This document shows, in pieces, positions 1 to 8,649 of a stretch of 64,000 nucleotides of DNA. The DNA comes from Craterostigma plantagineum. Lineage: Eukaryota > Streptophyta > Magnoliopsida > Lamiales > Linderniaceae. The translations under genes were made by a program, and so were the position numbers. The stretch spans positions 13,596,001-13,660,000 of the forward strand of contig JAPQWV010000018.1 of NCBI GenBank assembly GCA_027422505.1, read 5' to 3'. Within the stretch, counting starts at the first letter, position 1. Each line of letters opens with the position of its first letter. The notes below the pieces were generated by a model. The model saw nothing but the letters and a program-made list of their open reading frames with translations. It was not told where the DNA came from and made no database searches.

Positions 1-1453
1 CATGTGATTCTGTGATGATTTGATGAAACTAGGTGATCGCATGTTATAGACAGTCCATGAGATATGATATAATATGGAAATAATGCATGAGATATCCTAC
101 TGAGTCATAAAAGGAAAATATGCTGTTTATATATGGAAAGTGATATATCGGTTGTTACTTGCTTATTCCTGAATGAAATCGAGTAGAAAATCGTTTGCAT
201 GCTGTGCAATATTGAATTAATACCTTTCCTTATGCCGATTGGAATATTTAGGAAAGATTTGATTTGATTAACTTTGAGGATAAGGTGCTATAATATGGTA
301 TGTGCTATAACGGATGTGATCTCCGAAATAAGGAAAGTTCTGCCATGATATGATAAATCGAATTAAGTATGCTCTTATCTGATTTGTGTGCTAAACATGG
401 TAAATATATTGATCTAATACTATGAGTTGTACATGGAAAACGTGCTGACATGATGCTATCTTGTGCGCCATATTTGGAAAGTTAATCTGGATTATTTACG
501 CTAGAAACAGATAGCAGGCAATCACTTATGGAAAGTTCTGACATGGTAATTATATGCGAAGTGATTGGATATGCATGAGAACGAATTTGAGTCGTGGAAT
601 ATATTCATGCTTAAATGAGCTCTTGTATGGAATATAATCATGCTTTAATGAGCTATATGGCCGTTGTGACGATTTATTAAGAGCATGATTTATATGGTAT
701 GATTGACTCGAAAATTACATGGAAACTATGCTTGATTTGGTGATTATTATATAATATGATTTTCCATGGGAAGTGCTGATTGAAAAGGTTTATATATGAG
801 CTACACTTCGTAATTTCGTGACAACTAAGAATTTGTGAACATACGTCTACGAGAGATCTTTGAGCAGAAACATACTGAGAGATTCCCGAGTCCTCATTTG
901 TGGTAGCTTTCTACCATACTGAGCGTTAACTTGGTCACTGAGCGAGTGATTCATCCCGATATTCCTACCTCCACCATAGGATATTCCTAACTTGGTCACT
1001 GAGCGAGTGCATTATTTCCAGATAGCAGGGAATCACTTATGGAAAGTTCTGACATGGTAATTATATGCGAAGTGATTGAAATGCATGAGAACGAATTTGA
1101 ATCTTTATGTGGAATATATTCATGCTTAAATGAGCTCTTGTATGGAATATAATCATGCTTTAATGATCTATATGACCGCTGTGATGATTTATTAAGAGTA
1201 TGATTTATATAATATGATTGACTCGAAAATTACATCGAAACTATGCTTGATTTGGTGATTATTATATGATATGATTTTCCATGGGAAGTGCTGATGGAAA
1301 AGGTTTATATATGAGCTACACTTCATAATTTCGTGACAACTAAGAATATGTGAACATCGTCTACGAGAGATCTTTGAGCAGAAACATATGAGAGATTCCC
1401 GAGTCCTCATTTGTGATAGCTTTCTGCCATACTGAGCGGTAACTTGTGATTCC
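1..1453. repeat. AT-rich repetitive tract with 511-bp tandem duplication
   Basis: No convincing gene is seen. The stretch beginning with gatagcagg at 510 recurs at 1021, a period of 511 bp, and the two units run in parallel for over 400 bases. The second unit is interrupted at 1454 by the non-autonomous LTR element and resumes at 7099, where the shared CACTGAGCGAGTGATTC phrase continues. The tract may be part of an old LTR or satellite-like repeat; I cannot assign a family. Short ORFs here look like chance. Confidence 0.75.
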
Positions 1454-1458
1454 ATCAC

Positions 1459-1794
1459 TGTTGGTCCTAGATTACACCAACAATGCGACTTTGGACGGAT
1501 TAAACACGCCTAATGATCTAGATTTTTGGGTTAGGGCGTGGGGCTTGGTGGAAGAAAAAGAGGCTCTCTTGATTCTAAAATGTTTCTTTGATTTTCACAC
1601 ACAAGCACACCTAACTATGTGTTAGGGTTTTCCTATTTATACCACAAGTTGGTATATAATAGGTGGGCTTCTTGTGAAGGCCCATTACATGAATAACTAA
1701 GAACTAACCCAACTAAGAGCTAGCCCAAAGTTTAATAAAGCTAACCAACAAAGATAATATAATGAAATTGAACACTACAAAATATTTCCTAACA
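1459..1794 (-). repeat. 3' LTR of the non-autonomous element
   Basis: This 336-bp LTR has TG...CA ends and is identical by eye to the copy at 6763-7098. It begins with a short inverted repeat (TGTTGG...CCAACA). A minus-strand TATA-like box, GGTATAAATAGG, lies near 1632-1643. Confidence 0.95.
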
Positions 1795-1815
1795 ATCTCC
1801 CCCTTAGTGTTCAAT
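1767..1815. repeat. Inverted repeat spanning the LTR end and purine tract
   Basis: ATTGAACACTA at 1767-1777 pairs perfectly with TAGTGTTCAAT at 1805-1815. The 27-base loop contains the LTR terminus and the purine tract. Element 1 has a hairpin of different sequence at the same site (11599-11651). Confidence 0.85.
1795..1806 (-). other. Polypurine tract of the non-autonomous element
   Basis: The minus strand reads TAAGGGGGAGAT directly next to the 3' LTR, the expected place and composition for the plus-strand DNA priming site. It lies in the loop of an 11-bp perfect inverted repeat (1767-1777 with 1805-1815). Confidence 0.88.
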
Positions 1816-2092
1816 CTTCAGTTCAGCGCGGGATATCTTTGTTGGGCATATTGGAGATCTCGATTCCTAGCAAACTCCCCCTACATGGGATATCTCCTCT
1901 TCTTGCGGAGGCATTGATGGCTGGGCTAGGACTCACTTGTTAAGATTCTCCAATCTTCTTCTTCTTGGCGCCGGATTTGTCGTCTTCGAATGGAAGTTGT
2001 CTGGTTCAGCCTCGAAAATGACTCGTCTGGCTCCAGAAGAAGGTAGGCGTGGGGCGTAAAGAATGTGCCAAGGCTCCATTGAAATGTGACTT

Positions 2093-2530
2093 TCAAGAGC
2101 AGGGAGCCCGGTCTTCAGAGTGGTCAGCGCAGTAGTGGCGGAATGTGGTGGATGAGATGTGCCGTGGCTCCTTCGAGTGTTCCATTATGAACATAATAGC
2201 CTGACACATAAGAATGTGCGCGGAGGTAGTGGAAGCCTCCGGCGGGGCGTAGTTGGTGGAGGAGGTGGAGTAGGTGTTGTGAGAGGTGGCATAGGTGGTG
2301 TGAGTGGAGGTGGATGATGGTTGCTGCTGATGCTGCTGTACGATCTTCAACTCATTTCTTCTCCTTTGCTCCCCCTTGAGATGATCTCCGTCTTCGGGAT
2401 CGTCACGTCGTCCGTGGGACGAGTCTGTCTCTGGTGTTGATGGTGGTGATGATGGTGTGGTATGGTGTTGAGTGAGGCAATCAAGTGGGATTCTCAGGAG
2501 TAGCAGCAATTGGTGTTCCTCCGGGTTCAA
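2093..2530 (-). pseudogene. Remnant of third-ORF tail, Ser/Thr/Gln-rich
   Basis: This minus-strand reading frame of 145 residues is low-complexity and rich in Ser, Thr, Gln and His. It contains SSHGRRDDPEDGD followed by a basic KGEQRRRNE stretch, matching the layout of the third ORF in elements 1 and 2, which has SSHSRRRHDDPDDQD then GEKR and a long Thr/Gln tail. I therefore read it as the surviving 3' part of a SIRE-type third ORF. No enzymatic domain is visible. Because it lies in a recently moved element it may be passenger sequence rather than a working gene. Confidence 0.5.
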
Positions 2531-3740
2531 TTTTGAACACTGGAGAGACGGAGCAGCATGTGGTGGCGTAGGCGTAGGCGTGGTGGAGTGGTGTCGGTGA
2601 TGGGACCTTTTCCTTCATAGATCCTCGTTGAGCGCGGCATGGAATGTGTAAGTTCCTCGCTGATTGCTATGAGTCGGGGCTCCATCACGAACGGTGTAAC
2701 TAACCAGACGGGGGTCACAAAGACGCTCCGTCGTCACAACATCGAAACATGTGTCCGATGTGCCGCCTGTTTGCACAGGACAAAAAGAACCGGAGAGCCA
2801 CAAAGGCTTTCCGTTCGCACGGACGATGAGACAAGCTCGTATCCGTGGCCCATCGACAGTTGTGCTGAGGGTGGCTGTCGTGGGTCTTCCGCTCTCGGTC
2901 ACAAGGACGTCATCAAGCGTTCGGGCAAGTTCACAAAGAACCTGCGGTGCGTAAAGAGTGTTTGTGTCCTAGAAAGTTGAAAATTTCGGTGGGTGAGGAC
3001 ACTAGACTCTATGTGGGTGGAAGAGGTGCAGTGAGAGGCGGGGCACTGCATGTTCAACATCAACCGTCTCCAAGTGGGGCGGTGATGGCTAACGTGGTTC
3101 CTCTTGTGCGAATGAAACAGCTATCTGTGAAAGGATAGCTGAGTGGTTGGGAGGGGTTAATTGCGCGGTTGGACCAGATGCCGCGACTTCTACTCGGGAA
3201 ACGAACGAGTCGTCTCCTGTACCTAAGGGCGAGGTCCGGGTTATGGTGAGATATGACAGAGGAGTGCGATCATGTCGTCGTTGGTTCGCAACTCCTGCAA
3301 GCGACTTACTTCATCCTCCCGAGATCGTTGATTGGATCTTTGCGTGGAGGAGGATGTCGCGCGACCTAGACCTAGACTAGAGAGGCTAGGGTAGGCTCGT
3401 TCCTGGGTTAGGATCAGGGGGGTTTCACTGATCCATGGGAACTATGGTGGCGTGGCGTGATCGCGTTGAAAGGCGACCACGAGTGATGTCGACGAGGGTG
3501 GCCCAAAACTGTTGATCAGACACTTCTGAGACTCGTCTGGTGGAAGAGGTGGTGAGGGCGTAAAGAGGATCACGGTGGCTTAGGACGTCTCCATGTAGCG
3601 CACCATGGTGGAATGGATGGCAGTGGGTGGACGGTGGAGTCTGGTACATGAGATCCACATCGCCTAAGCATCGAGATTGGATGGCGCGCCCACTGATTGT
3701 ACAGAAGTCATGATGATTGCTCGCTTCTCTGACATCCCTT
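2531..3740 (-). other. Non-coding or decayed interior of the non-autonomous element
   Basis: GC-richer than its surroundings. Several short frames are open on both strands but none shows a recognisable domain. A minus-strand frame at 3425-3658 contains DQQFWATLVDITR, weakly like the LQQFWGMIKS stretch near the start of the third ORF of elements 1 and 2, so this may be scrambled third-ORF sequence. Confidence 0.4.
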
Positions 3741-3975
3741 CATGCACGTGGAGCAATCCGTGTAACGTGCATGATGGGGTTGGTTGCTCGCAGTGCATAC
3801 CGGTCATGAATGTGGAGCAACCCTTGTACCATTCATGCCGGGGGGTGGTTGCTCACGTCGTGTACCAGTCATGTATGTGGAGCAACCCGGGTACCATACA
3901 TGCTGGGATAAAATTAGCTGCCCTCGTCGCATACCAGTCATGAGTGTGGAGCAGCTTTCTTAGTACCTACTCATG
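3741..3975 (-). repeat. Four tandem hairpins with compensatory stem changes
   Basis: Four units of about 64-69 bp each contain a perfect short stem: CATGCACG (3741-3748 with 3766-3773), CATGAATG (3805-3812 with 3830-3837), CATGTATG (3870-3877 with 3895-3902) and CATGAGT (3939-3945 with 3969-3975). The three variable stem bases differ in every unit, yet both arms change together. Loops are 17 bases in the first three and 23 in the last, with GAGCAACC-like sequence. The corresponding single site in elements 1 and 2 is the protease active-site segment, where a CATGTGTG stem forms (22242-22280 and 47552-47590). Confidence 0.85.
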
Positions 3976-3983
3976 CTGGGAAT

Positions 3984-3997
3984 CTGCAAAAACTTTA
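3984..3997 (-). other. Conserved 3' splice site of the gag-pol intron
   Basis: The minus strand reads AAGTTTTTGCAG followed by ATTCCC. In element 2 the equivalent place reads TTGTTTTTGCAG then ATCCAT. The acceptor lies just after the stop codon of the coiled-coil ORF and eight bases before the first hairpin. The matching donor has been lost along with the gag core in this element. Confidence 0.6.
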
Positions 3998-5199
3998 TTG
4001 GGACTTTGGTACCCATTTTTGGATGGGTCCTCCCTTGTTAGCAGAAAACAAGTTAAGCACATTTGGTTCAGCTATTGATCCTAAATCATCCTTTAAAGTC
4101 CTATCCAATTTGATTTGTGATTTAGGAATCCAAGTTTGGTGAACCTTAGAGGGAAATGACAATTCAGCGCAGGTGAGTGTGTGCCTAGGTGTAGAAGACC
4201 TAAAGATTTTCTCCCTAGCCAGTCGCATAAGATGCTTTCTAGAATAAATCTGGACTGGGTATTTCAAGTAGGAATATGAGCTTATGGCGCTATATGCGTC
4301 ATTGGATGATGAGTTGTATTGCCTACAAGAGTTCACATCATTCACTCTATAATGATGAAGGGGTGTAGTTTGAGAAGTTCGCTTGCTTGAGCTTTCGCAT
4401 GCTCTCCTTTTAATAGGAGTCGAAGAGGGGCAATCATTAAAATTTTTGTTCAAGTTTTTCAAAAAGAAAGTCGATTTTCCTCTCTTTATTTTTTCTTTTA
4501 ATTGTTCCTTTGAAAATTTAAGCGCTTTGCTTTTACTAAACATATCAGTATCAGTCAAAGGTGACTCAGAATTTGTAGAAAAAGCAGTTTTAATTTTTGG
4601 AACAAAGATGCTTGACTTTCTTTTCTTTACCTGTTTCGAGGAAGATGTATCTTTTAAAAGATCATTGGAGACAGGTAAAGACGGGGAATTTTTAAGATTT
4701 GAAATCTCATTTAAAAATATTTCCTTTTCAGACTCAAACGAATTTTCGAGATTAGAAATCTTCTCTAAAAGCTTTTTCTTTTCCGCGCCAAAACTTATTC
4801 TTTCGAATTCCAGAGTTTCTTGCAAATCTTTCAATTTACGAAGAGTCTCCGGGATATCACATGGAATAGGTTTTTCAGAATGTAAATTATTTTCCCGTTC
4901 GAATCTAAGTTTGAAGATGTATTGCGTTCCTCTAAGAGCATTTGATATTGCAAAGAGAGGCAATCTCGCTCACCTTTGCAAATATCTAAGCTTTTAGTTA
5001 GATCGCAGACTCTCTTTTCACTCATTGCTACCTTAGATTCCAAGCTAGTCAAAATTGACTTGAAGGATACTAATGTTCCTTTAGCGGAAGCCAAAGCGTC
5101 ATTAGCTACAGCTAGCTCCGTCAATTTTGTCTCTAACAATGCGTAATTATTAGCATATTGTGCTTCTAATTTCGCGATTGTCCTTGCTTGAGCATCCAT
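3995..5199 (-). pseudogene. Coiled-coil Gag-extension ORF, two overlapping frames
   Basis: The first part (ATG at 5199 to the overlap near 4870) is heptad-like and charged, with MDAQARTIAKLEAQ followed by LETKLTEL and LTKSLDIC. The second frame (from 4963 to the stop at 3995) continues with LRKLKDLQETLEFER, a Lys/Ser-rich linker, then KYPVQIYSRKHLMRLAREKIF and ends IQKWVPKSQ. The same order of motifs occurs in the intron of element 2 (HLRYPVEIKSPKRLRRLSQ and TKWVPKSPP), so the two are homologous. The second frame is minus one relative to the first. The stop falls a few bases before a conserved 3' splice site. No zinc knuckle or enzyme is present. The protein would probably oligomerise; whether it is made is unknown. 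Confidence 0.65.
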
Positions 5200-5211
5200 T
5201 TTTGTTTTCAA

Positions 5212-6748
5212 AAATATTTTAAATAAAAAAGAAAAAATGGCTTTGGAAAATTTTTACTCCGAAAAGTTTGGTTCGTCGAGAAATATCGTGAAGTTTCGAA
5301 AAAACGTGAGTGTCGAAATTTTTGGTGGATACCGAAAAATTTTATAAAATGATTTCGAAAACTTCGTGAGTATTACCAAAACTTTTTCTATAATATGCCT
5401 AAACCGTCCTAGGTCGATCGTTGGGTACGGTGATCGTTGCCGCGTTTTGGATTTGCCTTCAAAAATTTTACAAAAACATCGTCTATACCGAAAATTTTGG
5501 CCCAGAAAAAAATTTTTTTCGGAAAATTTTTAAAAGTGTAAAATAGACAAAGTCCAATAGGCTTAGAAAATTTTTCTCTATCCAATGATATAAATTTTCC
5601 GTAGGCTTATTGAAATTTTTTTTTTTTTTTTTTTGCTCCTTAAAACCTTATTTAATCCGAGGTGGGGCCAGAATTTTTTGGTGGTCAAAAACGTTTAAGT
5701 GTATTTTTAAAGAGTGATTTTTGCAAGATTTGAAGCTATAAGGTGTGTTTGGATCAAGTTTAAAGGTTGGGTGCAAATTTCTCGGGGGGTGCGAAAAATG
5801 GTGTGTGAAATGTGCGAAAAATGTTGTCCCGAGAAATTTCGTTGTGAGAGTGAGTTGCGAAAATAAGGAAATTTTGCATTCAGAGGAAAATTTTGCATGT
5901 ACAGTAAAAGTTTCGCATATCAAGAAGATTGCGCATTCAAAGTAAAATTTCGCATGTATAAAAATTTTCGCAAGTTATAGCACATCGACACGTCGTGAGA
6001 AATTTTCGCAGATTGAGTAATATTTCGCAAGTATGGAAAATTTTCGCAAGTGAGAAATCTCGCAAGTTGTCCAAATTTTCGCATGTATTCCAAAAATTTC
6101 GCAGAGAAAATTTGTTCTAAAAACGGTATTAAATTTTCGCAGTTAGAGAGAGTTTTCAAGCTGGAAAAAATTTCGCAAGTTTGAATTTTCTCAAGTGATA
6201 TGGAAGTGAAGTGATGATGCGAAGTAGTGAAGATGCGAAAAAGTGAAGTTGAAATTTTTTGGATCACTGTAGATGCGAAATAGTGAAGATGCGAAAATAT
6301 GTATGATGAAGTGAAGTGTATGAAAATTTCGCGGGCTTCACATGCTGTAGCAGCGAAATTTCTCGGAAAAATTTCTCGGCCTGCGAAATTTCTCGGCATG
6401 TAGATGCGAAAATTTCTCGGGCAGCGAAAGTTTCTCGGCCTGCGAAATTTCTCGGCTAAGAATTTCTCGGGTAAGAAAATTTCTCGGCCAAGAACACATG
6501 TTACTGTTCCATAGCTGCGCGACTTTTACCAGAAAAATGGCTCGTTTTCGCTCAAATCTCACTCAAAATCGACGAAACTTGTTCCAAAACTTCAGAAAAA
6601 CATTCCTAAACACATAATCAACCTTTGGGATGTCTAAAAACAACAAATCGAGGTCGAAATCGCCCAAAAACAGAAAGTGACGAAAATGGTTTTTCAAGCA
6701 ATTTTTCACTCAAATCTTGCTCAAAACTCGCAAATCCGGTCGCGTTGG
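5212..6748 (-). other. Long AT-rich leader with repeated TTTCTCG-type motifs
   Basis: This is the untranslated leader between the primer site and the coiled-coil ORF. It is dense in short words such as TTTCTCGG and GCGAAAATTT; about eight copies of TTTCTCGG fall within roughly 6356-6496. The leader and the long spacers of the SIRE-like elements are rich in the related word CGAGAAA. No credible ORF is visible. Confidence 0.7.
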
Positions 6749-6760
6749 GCTCTGATACCA
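6749..6760 (-). other. Primer binding site, initiator Met-tRNA type
   Basis: The plus strand reads GCTCTGATACCA two bases before the LTR at 6763, so the element's sense strand carries TGGTATCAGAGC, the usual complement of the plant initiator Met-tRNA 3' end. This establishes that 6763-7098 is the 5' LTR. Confidence 0.93.
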
Positions 6761-6762
6761 CT

Positions 6763-7098
6763 TGTTGGTCCTAGATTACACCAACAATGCGACTTTGGAC
6801 GGATTAAACACGCCTAATGATCTAGATTTTTGGGTTAGGGCGTGGGGCTTGGTGGAAGAAAAAGAGGCTCTCTTGATTCTAAAATGTTTCTTTGATTTTC
6901 ACACACAAGCACACCTAACTATGTGTTAGGGTTTTCCTATTTATACCACAAGTTGGTATATAATAGGTGGGCTTCTTGTGAAGGCCCATTACATGAATAA
7001 CTAAGAACTAACCCAACTAAGAGCTAGCCCAAAGTTTAATAAAGCTAACCAACAAAGATAATATAATGAAATTGAACACTACAAAATATTTCCTAACA
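6763..7098 (-). repeat. 5' LTR of the non-autonomous element
   Basis: 336 bp, identical by eye to 1459-1794. The target duplication ATCAC follows at 7099-7103. It should carry the element's promoter; the TATA-like box is at the same relative position as in the 3' LTR. Confidence 0.95.
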
Positions 7099-7103
7099 AT
7101 CAC

Positions 7104-7668
7104 TGAGCGAGTGATTCATCCCGATATTCCTACCTCCACCATATATTCTGTCTTCGGACGTGAACAATACCAAGGAGGCAAGGTCGACGTTTACGCACAC
7201 GTGAAGGGAAGGACGAGTTCTGGGGGCCCTTTGGAAGCGAGCTGTATCTGTCGGGATCAGGAGATTCCGAGGAACGAAACTCGGTGTGTGGTAACCTAGT
7301 AGTGGCTAGTGTTCGAATTGTTTCGGTTGTGTATTGGGCTAACCAATCAGTTTTGTATCCAGTTACGGTGCATTATAGTGATTGGTTAAACTCTTGGGGT
7401 GCAAACCCCAAGGAGAGTAGTAAACCAAGTTGAGGATATAACCTCTATAAAAATCCTGTCTCGCATTTACTTTTCAGTTATTTCTTTATCGGTGTGAGAC
7501 AGACCCGAAAACATCCGACGTAACTAGGATATATCAGGCATACTCGTCACAAGCATCAGTAGGCATATACAAGTCACTACACTTAGGATTTGTGAAAAGA
7601 AGCATAAAATTTCTATAAGCCTAATTTTCCCCCCTCTTAGGCACATTTATATCTTCAAATTCAATACC
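7104..7668. repeat. Continuation of the interrupted host repeat, LTR-like
   Basis: The repeat broken at 1453 resumes here. Around 7430-7480 there is a promoter-like arrangement, with CCTCTATAAAAATCC followed by pyrimidine-rich sequence, as seen in plant LTRs and core promoters. I could not find a matching partner LTR in the window. No gene is seen. Confidence 0.4.
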
Positions 7669-7835
7669 ATTTTGTATAACTGTTGTGTTAATAATTTGGG
7701 ATTCTTCCTGGCACACAGTAGTAGTCGATCCTTCGCGTCTCTTTTAAAAGTAAGTACTACAGTTGCCACGCCAATGACGTTTTTGACAGTGAAGCCTCTT
7801 GTTCCGCTCTTGCCATATATGATATGCTATAGCAT

Positions 7836-8460
7836 TCATGATCCTGGCTGGGATGGAATGGAGCATGTTCCCAAAAGCCATCTATAGCCTGAACTAATGG
7901 TGTATCCTTTAGGATCCGCTAACCGAGCATTGGCGGTTGTATCCACACAATTCTTTAATATTATTTTCACCTTGTTGATCTTCCTCCAGTACCAGCTACA
8001 GTCCCTGTTTGGGTCATATCCCACCAATTCGCCTTTTTGATGTAGTTTCCACCATTCTTTAATATATATTACCCACAAGACATCCTCTTTATCGGCCAAG
8101 CTCCATACTTGCTTACCAATTGATGTCGTATTCCACAATCCTGCAGATTTAATGTTCAGACCACCTTATTGTATTGGTAAACAGACCTTGTGGGGACTAA
8201 TTTTCGTCTTTTGCTCTCTCTATTATGTTCGTTTCCCACAGATACTCCCAACATTTTGCTTCCACCACTTGTGTCACACTCTCTGGGTGAAGGAAAGTTG
8301 AACCCAATAACCATGTATAGAACAATACTGAATTGATTTGACAAACTCTTGCAGCATAAGATAGGTTTCGAGATCCAAGACGTAATCCGCATTGTGATTT
8401 TTTCAACAAGGCCTTCGCACACGGTCTTGTTCAGTCGATTTTCAAGTTCGATTTCCTCTT
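7836..8460 (-). pseudogene. LINE (non-LTR retrotransposon) ORF2 fragment
   Basis: Read on the minus strand, successive frames give VEKITMRITSWISK and LSYAARVCQINSVLFYTW, then WNTTSIGKQVWSLADKEDVLW, and SWYWRKINKVK with GYTISSGYRWL. These match, in order, the C-terminal region of plant LINE reverse transcriptases leading to the zinc-binding domain (the RI..W..K.LSYAGR..L..SVL pattern, then W...L.KQ.W....K...LWV). At least two frame changes and internal stops are needed, so this is a dead fragment. The 5' part with the catalytic motif is absent. Confidence 0.8.
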
Positions 8461-8611
8461 AGCTCCTAAAGTACGCGCGCCGCTGGTCGCGTCGTAAACG
8501 GCCAAAAATAAAATTTATAACTTTACTAATACAAGTATAGCGAAAGTAAGGATCGTCTCCACAGGGAAGATTGTTGATTTATTTCTACTTCAGAATTCGA
8601 TCAATAATAAC

Positions 8612-8649
<38 letters not shown>

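Larger units (their letters stand above)
1459..7098 (-). mobile_element. Young non-autonomous LTR retrotransposon (SIRE-related)
   Basis: The element is 5,640 bp with two 336-bp LTRs (1459-1794 and 6763-7098) that are identical by eye, beginning TGTTGGTCC and ending CCTAACA. A five-base target duplication ATCAC lies at 1454-1458 and 7099-7103. The primer binding site (6749-6760) and purine tract (1795-1806) fix the orientation as minus. There is no integrase, reverse transcriptase or RNase H, so it must be mobilised in trans. It carries a coiled-coil Gag-extension ORF, four tandem hairpins, and a Ser/Thr/Gln-rich tail resembling the third ORF of the SIRE-like elements nearby. The LTR start and the purine tract also resemble those elements, so they are the likely helper family (inference). 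Confidence 0.93.

Noticed and set aside
2615..3380. Overlapping frames on both strands in the GC-rich interior of the non-autonomous element
   Set aside because: They shadow each other, have no recognisable domains and differ in composition from the coiled-coil ORF; likely chance openness in GC-rich sequence.
3733..3980. Reading the four-hairpin array as a CRISPR or a satellite
   Set aside because: Units are homologous to the protease-motif segment of SIRE-like elements, spacers are not unique, and the array lies inside a plant LTR element.
8602..8649. (AAT)n run as a functional site
   Set aside because: Ordinary microsatellite in intergenic DNA with nothing else around it.
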